64,000 nucleotides of DNA from Variovorax paradoxus (GTDB lineage: Bacteria; Pseudomonadota; Gammaproteobacteria; Burkholderiales; Burkholderiaceae_C). Shown in pieces: positions 35,788 through 46,714 of this stretch; the stretch's first letter is position 1; each line of letters begins with the position of its first letter. Where the stretch lies: assembly GCF_030811855.1 (NCBI RefSeq), contig NZ_JAUSRN010000002.1:496001-560000 (forward strand), written 5' to 3'. A program made the position numbers and the translations under genes. Under the pieces are notes generated by a model that had not been told where the DNA came from, made no database searches, and worked only from the letters and a program-made list of their open reading frames with translations.

Positions 35788-37041
35788 TCAGGCCGATGCC
35801 GGCACCAACGCCGTGCGGCGCACCCGCCTCACGTTGAAGGCGCTGGCAATCAGCACGGCCTGCACCAGTGCAAGGCCAACGATCACGCTCGTGTACTGCG
35901 CGTGGTCCATGAGGCGGCCGAACACCAGCGGAGCCAGGGCCTGTCCGATGTCGAGGCCCGCATACACCACGCCGTAGACGCGGCCCGTGGCGTTGGGAGG
36001 CGTCGAGCGCTTGACCAGCAAGTCGCGCGAAGGCCCGGCCACGCCGGAGACAAAACCCATGGCGCCGAACAGCACCGGCACCATCACGGGCGGAAATTGC
36101 GCAAAAGCGAGCACCAGCGCCAACACGGCCGCAATGCCGAAGCCGGTTCCCACGATGCGTTCGCAGCGCGACGGGTCGGAGGCGAGAAAGCCGCCGACCA
36201 CCATGCCGCCCGCGCTGGCCACCATGTACACCGTGAGGCACACCGCCACCAGCGCCACCGGCACCGCGTGCAGGTGGCCTGCTGCCACCGGCGCGAAGGT
36301 CTGCACCACGCTGATCACGACGGCATAGAAGAAAAAGAAACCGAAGCACATCCACACGGCAGGAATGCGCAGGAAGTCGAACTCGCCGCCGATGGGTGCA
36401 GGCTCGCCGTGGCCGGTGGCCTTCTGCACCGTCTTCACGTCGAGCGAGAGCACGCTGCGATACGCCCAAAGCACCAGCAGCACCACGATTGCCAACGCAC
36501 CGGCCGATGCCAGCGCCACGCGCCACGAGAACGCGATGGCAATCGGCACCACGAAGGCCGGCGCCAGCGCCCAGCCGAGGCTGCCGGTGATGCCGTGCAC
36601 GCTATAGGCGTGGCCGAGCCGCGTAGGCGCCACCTTGCGGTTGAAGAGCGTGTAGTCGACCGGGTGGAACACGCCGTTGCCGATGCCGCCCACGATGGCG
36701 CACAGCAGCAGCATCCAATAGCTCTGGGCCAGGGCATAGCCGAAAGCCGCCAGCGCCAGCGCGCCAAGTCCCACGAAGAGCACCGGCCGCGGCCCCAGCT
36801 TGTCGACGATGAAGCCCGAGGCCGCCTGCACGATGCACGAGACCACGAAGAACACCGTCAGCACCGCGCCAAGCTCGGTGTAGCTGACGTTGAAAGCGTC
36901 CTTCAGCCAAGGGAACAGCGGCGCCAGGATCAGCTGGCTGAAGTGGCTGATGGCATGAGCCAGGCCGACCAGTCCGATCAGTTGCGCGTCGCCTCGCAAA
37001 CTGGTGGAAGAAGCGGCTGTCGGGGAGGAGGATGAAGACAT
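35788..37041 (-). CDS. Major facilitator superfamily transporter
   Basis: A 417-residue, 12-helix MFS protein. Visible marks are LAHAISHFSQLILAPLFPWL in helix 1, DKLGPRPVLFVG for the loop 2-3 motif, and GGIGNGVFHPVDYTLFNRKV, reminiscent of fosmidomycin-resistance-like exporters. It is divergent from an AraC regulator with 89 bp between, which probably controls it. Likely a drug or metabolite exporter. Confidence 0.88.
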   Translation of the reverse strand: MSSSSSPTAASSTSLRGDAQLIGLVGLAHAISHFSQLILAPLFPWLKDAFNVSYTELGAVLTVFFVVSCIVQAASGFIVDKLGPRPVLFVGLGALALAAFGYALAQSYWMLLLCAIVGGIGNGVFHPVDYTLFNRKVAPTRLGHAYSVHGITGSLGWALAPAFVVPIAIAFSWRVALASAGALAIVVLLVLWAYRSVLSLDVKTVQKATGHGEPAPIGGEFDFLRIPAVWMCFGFFFFYAVVISVVQTFAPVAAGHLHAVPVALVAVCLTVYMVASAGGMVVGGFLASDPSRCERIVGTGFGIAAVLALVLAFAQFPPVMVPVLFGAMGFVSGVAGPSRDLLVKRSTPPNATGRVYGVVYAGLDIGQALAPLVFGRLMDHAQYTSVIVGLALVQAVLIASAFNVRRVRRTALVPASA

Positions 37042-37110
37042 GGATTGCTACAAAAAACCGGGGCAGGCACCGATGCTATTCGTACCGGTCGCGGCAGAAT
37101 GGCGATACAG

Positions 37111-37125
37111 CGACAACATTTGTCG
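37111..37125. promoter_or_regulatory. Palindromic site between the MFS and AraC genes
   Basis: CGACAA-CAT-TTGTCG is a perfect inverted repeat with 6 bp arms, 5 bp before the AraC-type start codon, in the divergent promoter region. Its position would suit autorepression, although AraC proteins usually bind direct repeats. Confidence 0.4.
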
Positions 37126-37130
37126 AAACC

Positions 37131-37973
37131 ATGCCAAGCGCCGTTTCCACCCCTTCCCAGGTCACCAGCGTGGCCTCGCTCACGCCGCATCTCTACGCGC
37201 CCGACGCCGTGCGGCCGCTGCGCGCCAAGGAACATTTCCTGAGCGCCGACACTTTCGTGGAGCTGCACCAGCACCCGTGGCCGCAGCTCACCTTTTCGAC
37301 CCGCGGCGTGATCCGGCTCAGCACGCAGGACGGCAGTTACATCGTGCCGCCGTCGCGCGCAGTCTGGGTCCCGGCCAACATGCCGCACAGCATCATGCTG
37401 ATCGAAGACGCCGAGCTGCGCACCGTGTACCTGCATGCCTGGCTCGGGCCGCCGTGGGAAAAGTGCGAGGTGCTCGAAATCAGCCCCTTGCTGCGCGCTC
37501 TGATGCTCGCGCTCGACACCACGCCCGACGGCCTGCCGACGGCCGATCCGCATGCGGCGCAGCGCGAACGCATGATCGCCCCGCTGCTGGTGGACGAACT
37601 GGAGCGCGCCACGCAGATCCGCATCGACGTGCCGCTGCCCACCGACAAGCGGCTGCGCCAGCTGTGCGAAACGCTGCTGCGCAATCCGGCCGACCGGGCC
37701 ACGCTGGCCGAGCGGGCCGCGGCCATCGGCGCCAGCGAGCGCACGGTGGCGCGGCTTTTCCGCGACCAGCTCGGCATGAGTTGGCAGCAATGGCGGCAGC
37801 AGGCCGTGATGGCACACGCGCTGCCACTGCTCGCGCGCGGCATGGCCGTGAGCCAGGTGGCGGCAGCCAGCGGCTATGCCACCGACAGCGCGTTCTGCGC
37901 CATGTTCAAGGCAGCCACCGGGCGCTCGCCCACTTCGTTCCAGCACCGCAAGCGCTCCGCTGCCATCTCTTGA
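37131..37973 (+). CDS. AraC-family transcriptional regulator with cupin sensor domain
   Basis: A 280-residue protein from the ATG at 37131 (MPSAVSTPSQ). It has an N-terminal cupin sensor (VELHQHPWPQLTFSTRGVIRL to RAVWVPANMPHSIMLI) and a C-terminal double HTH (LAERAAAIGASERTVARLFRDQLGMSW, then VSQVAAASGYATDSAFCAMFKAATGRSP). The longer open frame upstream overlaps the MFS gene start and is not credible. Divergent placement implies control of the MFS exporter. Confidence 0.9.
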   Translation: MPSAVSTPSQVTSVASLTPHLYAPDAVRPLRAKEHFLSADTFVELHQHPWPQLTFSTRGVIRLSTQDGSYIVPPSRAVWVPANMPHSIMLIEDAELRTVYLHAWLGPPWEKCEVLEISPLLRALMLALDTTPDGLPTADPHAAQRERMIAPLLVDELERATQIRIDVPLPTDKRLRQLCETLLRNPADRATLAERAAAIGASERTVARLFRDQLGMSWQQWRQQAVMAHALPLLARGMAVSQVAAASGYATDSAFCAMFKAATGRSPTSFQHRKRSAAIS

Positions 37974-38050
37974 ATGGCGCCGAGCCGTCACGGGGCTCTG
38001 GCAAGATCCAAGGGCTGAAGAAACAACGGACCACCCCGACCGACCTGCCC

Positions 38051-38767
38051 ATGGCGCCCCTTCCCCGATCGCATCGCCCCAAGACCTGGACCATGGACAT
38101 CGGCGAGCGGATGCGCCGCCTCTTCTGGCTCAAGGCGATCGGCACCACGGTCTTCACCTGGCTTTTCTTCATCGGCTACTTTCACCTGCTGCGCAATCCG
38201 GCCTATCCGGTCGCGGTGATGCCGCTCACGGCCCTCGACCGCCTGATTCCGTTCCAGCCCTATGCGCTGGGCGCCTACCTGTCGCTCTGGTTCTATGTGG
38301 GCATCGCGCCCGGGCTGCAGCTGAGCTTTCGCGAGCTGGTGGTCTATGGGCTCTGGATTGGCGCGCTGTGCCTCACGGGCCTGGGCTTTTTCTACTTCTG
38401 GCCGACACAGATACCGCCGCTTGCCATGGACGTGTCGGGCTACCCCGGCTTTGCCATGCTGCAGGGCGTTGATGCCGCGGGGAACGCCTGTCCCTCAATG
38501 CACGTGGCCGTGGCCATCTTCACGGCCATCCGGCTCGACCACGTGCTGCGCGAGGCACGCACTCCATTGTTTCTGCGCCTTGCCAACTGGGCCTGGTTTG
38601 CTGCCATCGTCTGGTCGACGCTGGCCGTCAAGCAGCACGTGGTGCTCGACGCGCTGGCCGGCGCCCTGCTGGGAATGGCCTTCGCACTCCCTTCGCTGCG
38701 GTGGCGTCCGGAGCGCAGGAGCGGAGGCAATACTTTGGTTGGAGCGGATATCATTGGCCATCACTGA
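38051..38767 (+). CDS. PAP2-family membrane phosphatase/inositolphosphotransferase-like
   Basis: A 238-residue membrane protein with about six hydrophobic segments. The phosphatase motifs are present in the PAP2_3-like form: NACPSMHVAVAIF (C2) and LAVKQHVVLDALAG (C3, His and Asp). The first motif is not clear. It would act on a lipid phosphate or transfer a polar head group at the membrane. The ATG at 38051 is chosen; 38093 (MDIGERMRRLF) is an alternative. It sits 94 bp before an ACP gene and shares the strand with the ACP and ketosynthase genes. Confidence 0.8.
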   Translation: MAPLPRSHRPKTWTMDIGERMRRLFWLKAIGTTVFTWLFFIGYFHLLRNPAYPVAVMPLTALDRLIPFQPYALGAYLSLWFYVGIAPGLQLSFRELVVYGLWIGALCLTGLGFFYFWPTQIPPLAMDVSGYPGFAMLQGVDAAGNACPSMHVAVAIFTAIRLDHVLREARTPLFLRLANWAWFAAIVWSTLAVKQHVVLDALAGALLGMAFALPSLRWRPERRSGGNTLVGADIIGHH

Positions 38768-38861
38768 CCCACAAGCCGAGCGAGGAAGGGGTCGATCTCA
38801 TGGAGCGCCCCCAGGGCGGCGATCGATCAAGCGGCCGGCACACGACAACAGGCATCGCACG

Positions 38862-39104
38862 ATGAGTTCGCTGAAGCAATTGCAGGACCTGATCCACGAG
38901 AAGTACGGTATCGAACCGTCGAAGCTCGACCCCCACGCATCGATGCGCGAAACCGGCGGGCTCGACTCGCTGGCATTGGCCGAATTCCTGTTTGCCATCG
39001 AAGACCACTTCGGCATCACCATGCCCGACGACGACGCGAACATCGACACGCTGGGCGAATTGGCCTTGCTGGTCGACAAGGTCAGGGCCGCGAAGACAGC
39101 GTGA
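38862..39104 (+). CDS. Acyl carrier protein
   Basis: An 80-residue ACP with the phosphopantetheine site DSLAL (Ser36) after ASMRETGGL, and an acidic helix 2/3 region IEDHFGITMPDDDANIDTLGEL. It is not in a fab operon, so it is a specialised carrier. Its stop overlaps the GTG start of the ketosynthase by 4 bp, so the two are made together. Confidence 0.9.
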   Translation: MSSLKQLQDLIHEKYGIEPSKLDPHASMRETGGLDSLALAEFLFAIEDHFGITMPDDDANIDTLGELALLVDKVRAAKTA

Positions 39105-40309
39105 ACCACGAGGTCTGCGTCACCGGACTGGGCGTCATGGCGCCGCATGGCGGCGAGCCCGGCACGCTGTTCCAGGCCCTGCTGGACGGCCAATCGGCCC
39201 TCCAGCCCATCTTTCCCGACCTGCCCAAGCCGGCTGCCGCGGCCACGGTCGCGTTCGACGAAACACCCTGGTTCACCAAACTGCAGCTTGCGGGTGTCGA
39301 CCGCGTGAGCCAGCTGGCCGTGGCGGCGGCCGACCTCGCGATGCGCGATGCAGGACTTGCCATGAGCAATGCCGATCCCGAGCGCGTAGGTGTGTACGCC
39401 GGCTGCGGAATGGGCGGCGCCGCGGCGCTCGAGGCGGCCTATCGCGGCAACGGGCGCGTGTCGCCGCTCACCATTCCCGCCTTCATGCCCAATGCGCCCG
39501 CCGCCCACGTGGCCATGCGCAACGGCGTGCAGGGCCCGGTGATCACCTACTCGGTGGCCTGCGCCTCGTCGTCAGTGGCCATTGCCGAAGCCGCCAAGGC
39601 CATCCAGCGCGGCGAGGTCGACGTGGCCATCGCTGGTGGCAGCGAGGCGCTCATCGTGCCCGGCGTGGTGCTCGCATGGCAGGCCATGCAGACACTGGCC
39701 AGCTTCCAGCCCGGCGAAGCAGCCGGCGCGGTGCGGCCCTTTGCCACCGACCGCAGCGGCTTCGCGCTGGGCGAAGGCGCGGCCTTTCTGGTGCTCGAGT
39801 CGGCCGAACGCGCGCGCAGCCGCGGCGCCCGCAGCTATGCCACGCTAGCCGGCTGGGGCCTCAGCAGCGACGCCACGCACCTCACCAAACCCGACGCTCC
39901 GGGACAGGCCCGCGCATTGCGCGCCGCCCTGCGCCAGGCCGGGCTGCAGCCGCGCGACGTGGGCTACTGCAATGCGCACGGCACGGCCACGCGCATCGGC
40001 GACGTGGTCGAGCGCAATGCGCTGGCGGATGTGTGGGGCGACGATCTCGGCAACCTGCGCGTCAGCTCCACCAAGGCGCTGCACGGCCACTTGCTGGGCG
40101 CGGCGGGAGCCATTGAAGCGCTCATCACTGTGCTTGCGCTGCACCGTCGGCAACTGCCGCCCAATGCCAACTGCAGCGAGATCGATCCGGCCTGCAGCCT
40201 GAACCTGGTGACGCAGAACGACACGGGCGCACCTGCGCTCGAAGCGGCCATGAGCAACTCCTTCGCTTTCGGCGGGACGAATTCGGTGCTGCTGTTCCGC
40301 CGCGCGTGA
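39101..40309 (+). CDS. Beta-ketoacyl-ACP synthase, FabF-like
   Basis: A 402-residue condensing enzyme with the full triad: Cys154 in SVACASS, His293 in NAHGTAT and His330 in HGHLLGAAG, plus Lys325. It starts with GTG at 39101, overlapping the ACP stop. Compared with FabF, the N-terminal half is divergent. With a dedicated ACP and a lipid phosphatase upstream but no reductase or dehydratase, it may extend or load an acyl group for a special lipid. The product is unknown. Confidence 0.88.
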   Translation: MNHEVCVTGLGVMAPHGGEPGTLFQALLDGQSALQPIFPDLPKPAAAATVAFDETPWFTKLQLAGVDRVSQLAVAAADLAMRDAGLAMSNADPERVGVYAGCGMGGAAALEAAYRGNGRVSPLTIPAFMPNAPAAHVAMRNGVQGPVITYSVACASSSVAIAEAAKAIQRGEVDVAIAGGSEALIVPGVVLAWQAMQTLASFQPGEAAGAVRPFATDRSGFALGEGAAFLVLESAERARSRGARSYATLAGWGLSSDATHLTKPDAPGQARALRAALRQAGLQPRDVGYCNAHGTATRIGDVVERNALADVWGDDLGNLRVSSTKALHGHLLGAAGAIEALITVLALHRRQLPPNANCSEIDPACSLNLVTQNDTGAPALEAAMSNSFAFGGTNSVLLFRRA

Positions 40310-40375
40310 ACCCAAGTTCCGTCGGGGGTATGCTGACGATGGAATCTTCATTCATATCCACAGACGGGGTTCGTC

Positions 40376-40783
40376 ATGCGCTTTCGCTTCGCACTGGTTT
40401 CTCTCGCGCTGGTCGCGGCAAGCGGCACAGTTTCGGCCCAGTCGGACCTCCTCGGCAAGCTGAAGGACCAGGCCGGTTCGTCGCTTGGCGAAAACCTCGG
40501 TTTCAAGATGCCCGCCATCGGCTCCAGCACCATCGGCAGCGCGGCCGGCGTGCTGCAGTACTGTGTCAAGAACAATTACCTGGGCGGCGATGCGGCCTCG
40601 GTGAAAGACAAGCTCCTTGCCAAGATCACTGGCCAGAAGCAGCAGGAAAAGAACTTCGATAGCGGCGCCAAGGGCCTGCTCAAGGGCGGGGACGGCAAGA
40701 CGCTCAACCTCAAGATGCTCTCGTCGAAGCTGAAGACGAAGGCCTGCGACTACGTGCTGAAAAACGCCACCTCCCTGATCTGA
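40376..40783 (+). CDS. DUF2501 periplasmic protein (YjjA-like)
   Basis: A 135-residue exported protein. The signal peptide MRFRFALVSLALVAASGTVSA is followed by SDLLGKLKDQAGSSLG, GSAAGVLQYCVKNNYLGGDAASVKDKLL and LKTKACDYVLKNA with two cysteines likely to form a disulfide. It matches the DUF2501 family, whose role is not known. It stands alone, 66 bp after the ketosynthase. Confidence 0.88.
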   Translation: MRFRFALVSLALVAASGTVSAQSDLLGKLKDQAGSSLGENLGFKMPAIGSSTIGSAAGVLQYCVKNNYLGGDAASVKDKLLAKITGQKQQEKNFDSGAKGLLKGGDGKTLNLKMLSSKLKTKACDYVLKNATSLI

Positions 40784-40859
40784 CGGCGCTCCTGCGTGCA
40801 ACGCGCGCGGCGCACCGCGCACGTGCCGTCCCGCTTCTTCCGTGCGCTCGTAACGCTTC

Positions 40860-42608
40860 ATGAATCCGGCAGCCTCTTCCTCTTCTTCCATTTCCTTGCG
40901 CCAACGTCTCGCGCGCTGGGTTCCCTGTCTCGCATGGCCCCGCCCTTCCGCCGCGCTGCTGCGCAATGAGGCGATGGCGGGCCTCACGGTGGCGCTGATG
41001 GTCATTCCGCAGGGCGTGGCCTATGCGGCGCTGGCGGGTATGCCGCTGGTTACCGGCGTCTATGCGGCACTGTTCCCGGCGCTGGTTGCAGTGATCTTCA
41101 GTTCCTCGCAGCGGCTGTCGGTCGGCCCCACCGCGCTCACCAGCCTGCTGGTGGGCGCCTCGCTCGCGCCGCTGGCGGTGCCCGGCAGCACCGAATGGGT
41201 GGCGATGGCGGTGTGGCTCACGCTGATCTCGGGGGCCATCCAGATGGTGCTGGGCGCGGGGCGTTTCGGCTGGCTGCTGCGGCTGGTGAATTCGCCGGTG
41301 CTGATTGGCTTCACACAGGGCGCCGCCGTGCTGATTGCGATTTCTCAGTTGCCGGCGCTGCTCGGCTTCACGGGCCGCACCATTCCCCAGGTGCTGCAGG
41401 GCGGTCCGTTGCCAGACCTTGTCGCCATTGCCTTCGGGCTCGGCAGCATCGCGGTGCTGTGGCTGGGCAAGCGGCTGGCGCCGCGCTTTCCGACCACCAT
41501 GGCGCTGGTGGCAGGCGCCGCGGCCATCAGTTGGACGGTCAACTACGCATTGCGCGGCGGCGCCGTGGTGGGCAGCCTGCCTTCTGGCCTCCCCTCCTTC
41601 TACTGGCCGGGCCTCTTGCCCTTGAACACCTTCAGCGCGCTGGTGCTGCCCGCGCTGATGATCACGCTGGTGAGCTTTCTGGAGACGGCATCGAGCGCCA
41701 AGATCGACAACGCGCGCGCCGGCACGCTCTGGAACGAGAACCAGGACTTGATCGGCCAAGGGCTGGCCAAGCTGGCTTCAGGGTTCACGGGCGCCTTTCC
41801 CACCAGTTCGTCTTTCTCGCGATCGGCGATCACACTGTATGCGGGCGCGCAGACCGGGTGGGCCACGCTGTTCAGCGTGGCGGTGGTGGCCGGCGCGCTG
41901 CTGTGGCTCATGCCGCTGCTTTATCACGTGCCGCAGGCCGTGCTGGCGGCGGTAGTGGTCACGGCCATTCTCGGGCTGGTGAAGCCGGCGAGCTTCGTCG
42001 CGCTGTGGCGCGTGTCGCGCATCGAGGCCGGCATCGCATTCGGCACCTTCGTGCTGACCATTGCCACCGCGCCGAGCATCTACTGGGGCGTGCTGGGCGG
42101 GCTCCTCGCGAGCATGGCGCACTACATGTACCGCCACCTGCATCCGCGCATCATCGAGGTGGGCCTGCATCCCGACGGCAGCCTGCGCGACCGCCACCTC
42201 TGGAAGTTGCCGCCGCTGGCACCGCACCTCTATGCGCTGCGCATGGATGCCGAACTCGACTTCGCATCGGCCTCCACGCTCGAGCGCGCACTCACGGTCG
42301 CCCTTGCCGAGCGCCCCGACCTGACGGACGTGTGCCTCTTTGCGCAGCCCATCAACCGCATCGACATCACGGGCGCTGAAGTATTCGGCTCGATCCGCCG
42401 GATGATGGAATCCAAGGGCGTGCGCCTGCACTTGAGCGGCCTGAAGCTGCCGGCCATGCAGGTGCTGGAGCGTGCCGGACTGCTTACAGCGGGGCCGATG
42501 CTTTTCAGCTACCGCACCGATGCAGAGGCGCTGGCTGCGCTGGCGCAGCCGGAAGAAGCTCAGCGCGCCGAGACAAAAGGCTCGACAGAAGCCGACTTGA
42601 TCTCGTAG
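40860..42608 (+). CDS. SulP-family inorganic anion transporter
   Basis: A 582-residue permease. About ten to twelve membrane segments are present, including ALMVIPQGVAYAALAGMPLVTGVYAALFPA, the SulP signature region near the first helices. Mid-protein, GFTGAFPTSSSFSRSAITLYAGAQT is conserved. The C-terminal STAS domain runs from about 455 (DAELDFASASTLERAL, RIDITGAEVFGSIRRMM). The substrate may be sulfate, bicarbonate or another anion. Its 3' end overlaps that of the convergent DUF3299 gene by 49 bp. Confidence 0.93.
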   Translation: MNPAASSSSSISLRQRLARWVPCLAWPRPSAALLRNEAMAGLTVALMVIPQGVAYAALAGMPLVTGVYAALFPALVAVIFSSSQRLSVGPTALTSLLVGASLAPLAVPGSTEWVAMAVWLTLISGAIQMVLGAGRFGWLLRLVNSPVLIGFTQGAAVLIAISQLPALLGFTGRTIPQVLQGGPLPDLVAIAFGLGSIAVLWLGKRLAPRFPTTMALVAGAAAISWTVNYALRGGAVVGSLPSGLPSFYWPGLLPLNTFSALVLPALMITLVSFLETASSAKIDNARAGTLWNENQDLIGQGLAKLASGFTGAFPTSSSFSRSAITLYAGAQTGWATLFSVAVVAGALLWLMPLLYHVPQAVLAAVVVTAILGLVKPASFVALWRVSRIEAGIAFGTFVLTIATAPSIYWGVLGGLLASMAHYMYRHLHPRIIEVGLHPDGSLRDRHLWKLPPLAPHLYALRMDAELDFASASTLERALTVALAERPDLTDVCLFAQPINRIDITGAEVFGSIRRMMESKGVRLHLSGLKLPAMQVLERAGLLTAGPMLFSYRTDAEALAALAQPEEAQRAETKGSTEADLIS

Positions 42609-43129
42609 CCGCTCACGCCCATGTCCACCGAGGAATAGCGCGCCGCCTTCAGCAGCCCGCTGACCCGCACCGTGCCCATCGCGTGCAGGCCCTTCACGGT
42701 GTCGGCCGCGATCACGTGCACGATCTGGTTGGCGGGCGGCGGCGGGGTATGGATGCAAGCGCCGAAGTAAGGCACCAGCAGAAACTCGCGGATGCCGCCT
42801 TGCGTGTTGTCGAGCGGAACGACGAAGCCCGACAGCCGCGCGGACGTGCCGTCGAGCGCCACGTTGACCGGCGCGTTGTCCCAGACGGCGCGCATCTCGT
42901 CCAGCATCTGAATCGCGCGCGGGTCGTTGTCGCGCAGCGATTCGAGGCTGATGTTGCGGTAGCGCTTGGTCGGATCCCAGTTCTTGGGAACGAGCTCTTC
43001 CCACTTGAGCTCCTGCACCGGGCCCGCGGTCGCCGCCTTCGTGTCGGAATCCGGGCCGCAGCCCGCCAGGGCAGCCGCACCCAGAGCCAGCAGGAATGCC
43101 GGCAAGACGCGGCGGAGGAAGACTCTCAT
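42560..43129 (-). CDS. DUF3299 lipoprotein
   Basis: A 189-residue exported lipoprotein from the ATG at 43129. The signal ends ALGAAALAGC (lipobox Cys23). The mature part has WEELVPKNWDP, ARLSGFVVPLDNTQGGIREFLLVPYFGACIHTPPPPANQ, a Cys/His pair suggesting metal or disulfide, and VSGLLKAARYSSVDMGVSGY. It matches DUF3299. The function is unknown; relatives are often near metal-transport genes. The 3' end overlaps the SulP gene. Confidence 0.87.
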   Translation of the reverse strand: MRVFLRRVLPAFLLALGAAALAGCGPDSDTKAATAGPVQELKWEELVPKNWDPTKRYRNISLESLRDNDPRAIQMLDEMRAVWDNAPVNVALDGTSARLSGFVVPLDNTQGGIREFLLVPYFGACIHTPPPPANQIVHVIAADTVKGLHAMGTVRVSGLLKAARYSSVDMGVSGYEIKSASVEPFVSAR

Positions 43130-43182
43130 GGCCTCCATTGTGCGTCGGGGCCGTGTCATTCAGCTTAGCGGGGCCTTAAAGG

Positions 43183-43590
43183 TCAGTCCCGCACCGGGCC
43201 GCGCAGGTTCTTGATCTGCGAACGCTGGCTCTTGCCTTCGAGTCGGCGCTGCTTCGAGCCGTAGGTCGGCTTGGTCGGGCGTCGCACGCGCGGCGGCGTA
43301 GCCACGCTATCGACCACCGCCTGCAGGCGCGCGAGCGCGTCGGCCCGGTTCATCTCCTGCGTGCGGTGCTGTTGGGCCTTCAACACGAAGACGCCTTCCT
43401 GCGTGATGCGGCTGTCGCGCAGCGCAAGCAGGCGTTCCTTCACGTCAGGCGGTAAAGAGCTCGCGTGGATGTCGTAGCGCAAATGCACCGCGCTCGACAC
43501 CTTGTTGACGTTCTGCCCGCCCGCACCCTGCGCCCGAATGGCGCTGATCTCTACCTCGTCAGGGTCGATGAGAAGGGGTGGGCGAAGCAT
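43183..43590 (-). CDS. arfB: Alternative ribosome-rescue factor ArfB (peptidyl-tRNA hydrolase)
   Basis: Releases stalled ribosomes without a stop codon. It has 135 residues from the ATG at 43590 (MLRPPLLIDPDEVEIS). The catalytic GGQ is at 24-26 in AQGAGGQNVNKVSSA, and the basic C-terminal tail (KPTYGSKQRRLEGKSQRS) fits the mRNA entry channel. The long upstream open frame is non-coding. Confidence 0.94.
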   Translation of the reverse strand: MLRPPLLIDPDEVEISAIRAQGAGGQNVNKVSSAVHLRYDIHASSLPPDVKERLLALRDSRITQEGVFVLKAQQHRTQEMNRADALARLQAVVDSVATPPRVRRPTKPTYGSKQRRLEGKSQRSQIKNLRGPVRD

Positions 43591-43634
43591 GAAGGCAAGT
43601 GTGCCTTCAAACGCGTTCGAAGACGGGGGCGTGC

Positions 43635-43976
43635 CTACTCGCCGCGCGCAGGCCGGGCCCGCACGTCGGTCACGTCGCCCGCGGGACGCAGGGCCAGCGG
43701 GCTGCGCACCGATTCGCCGCGCGCACGCGCATTGGCCATGTCGGCCGCGGTGGGCTCGGTCGGCTGTGCCGCATTGCGAAAACGCTCGAAGCCCGAGCGC
43801 GGGTTGAAGCGCCCGCCCATCGAAGCCATCCAGGGCGTCACGGGCTTGCCCGTGATGCGCCCCCAGGCGTAGCGCACGCTCCACACAGCCGCAAGCAGCA
43901 TGACCGCCACCGCGAGACTGGCCGCAAAAACCAGGCCAAGAAGCAGAAGAATGACGCGAAATATGAAGTTCATCAT
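43635..43976 (-). CDS. Small membrane protein of unknown function
   Basis: A 113-residue protein. One strong membrane segment near the N-terminus (FIFRVILLLLGLVFAASLAVAVMLLAA) is followed by a basic region and a Pro/Ala/Arg-rich tail likely to be disordered. No family is recognised. It begins 6 bp after the clpB stop, so it is probably co-transcribed with clpB. Confidence 0.65.
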   Translation of the reverse strand: MMNFIFRVILLLLGLVFAASLAVAVMLLAAVWSVRYAWGRITGKPVTPWMASMGGRFNPRSGFERFRNAAQPTEPTAADMANARARGESVRSPLALRPAGDVTDVRARPARGE

Positions 43977-43982
43977 CCGACT

Positions 43983-46604
<2,622 letters not shown>

Positions 46605-46623
46605 GGTGGTGTTCCTGCACTCA

Positions 46624-46651
46624 AAATAGGACTGTTCGGGCGCGATTCAAG
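46624..46651 (-). promoter_or_regulatory. Sigma-32-like promoter of clpB
   Basis: On the minus strand CTTGAA (46651-46646) is followed after 14 nt by TCCTATTT (46631-46624), resembling the heat-shock consensus CTTGAAA / CCCCATnT. The predicted leader to the ATG is short but contains AGGA. Confidence 0.5.
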
Positions 46652-46714
46652 GTGCCCGGCGCTTCGGGCACGTCTATTGCACTGTGCCCGCTCATCTTTC
46701 GAATGGAGTCGATC

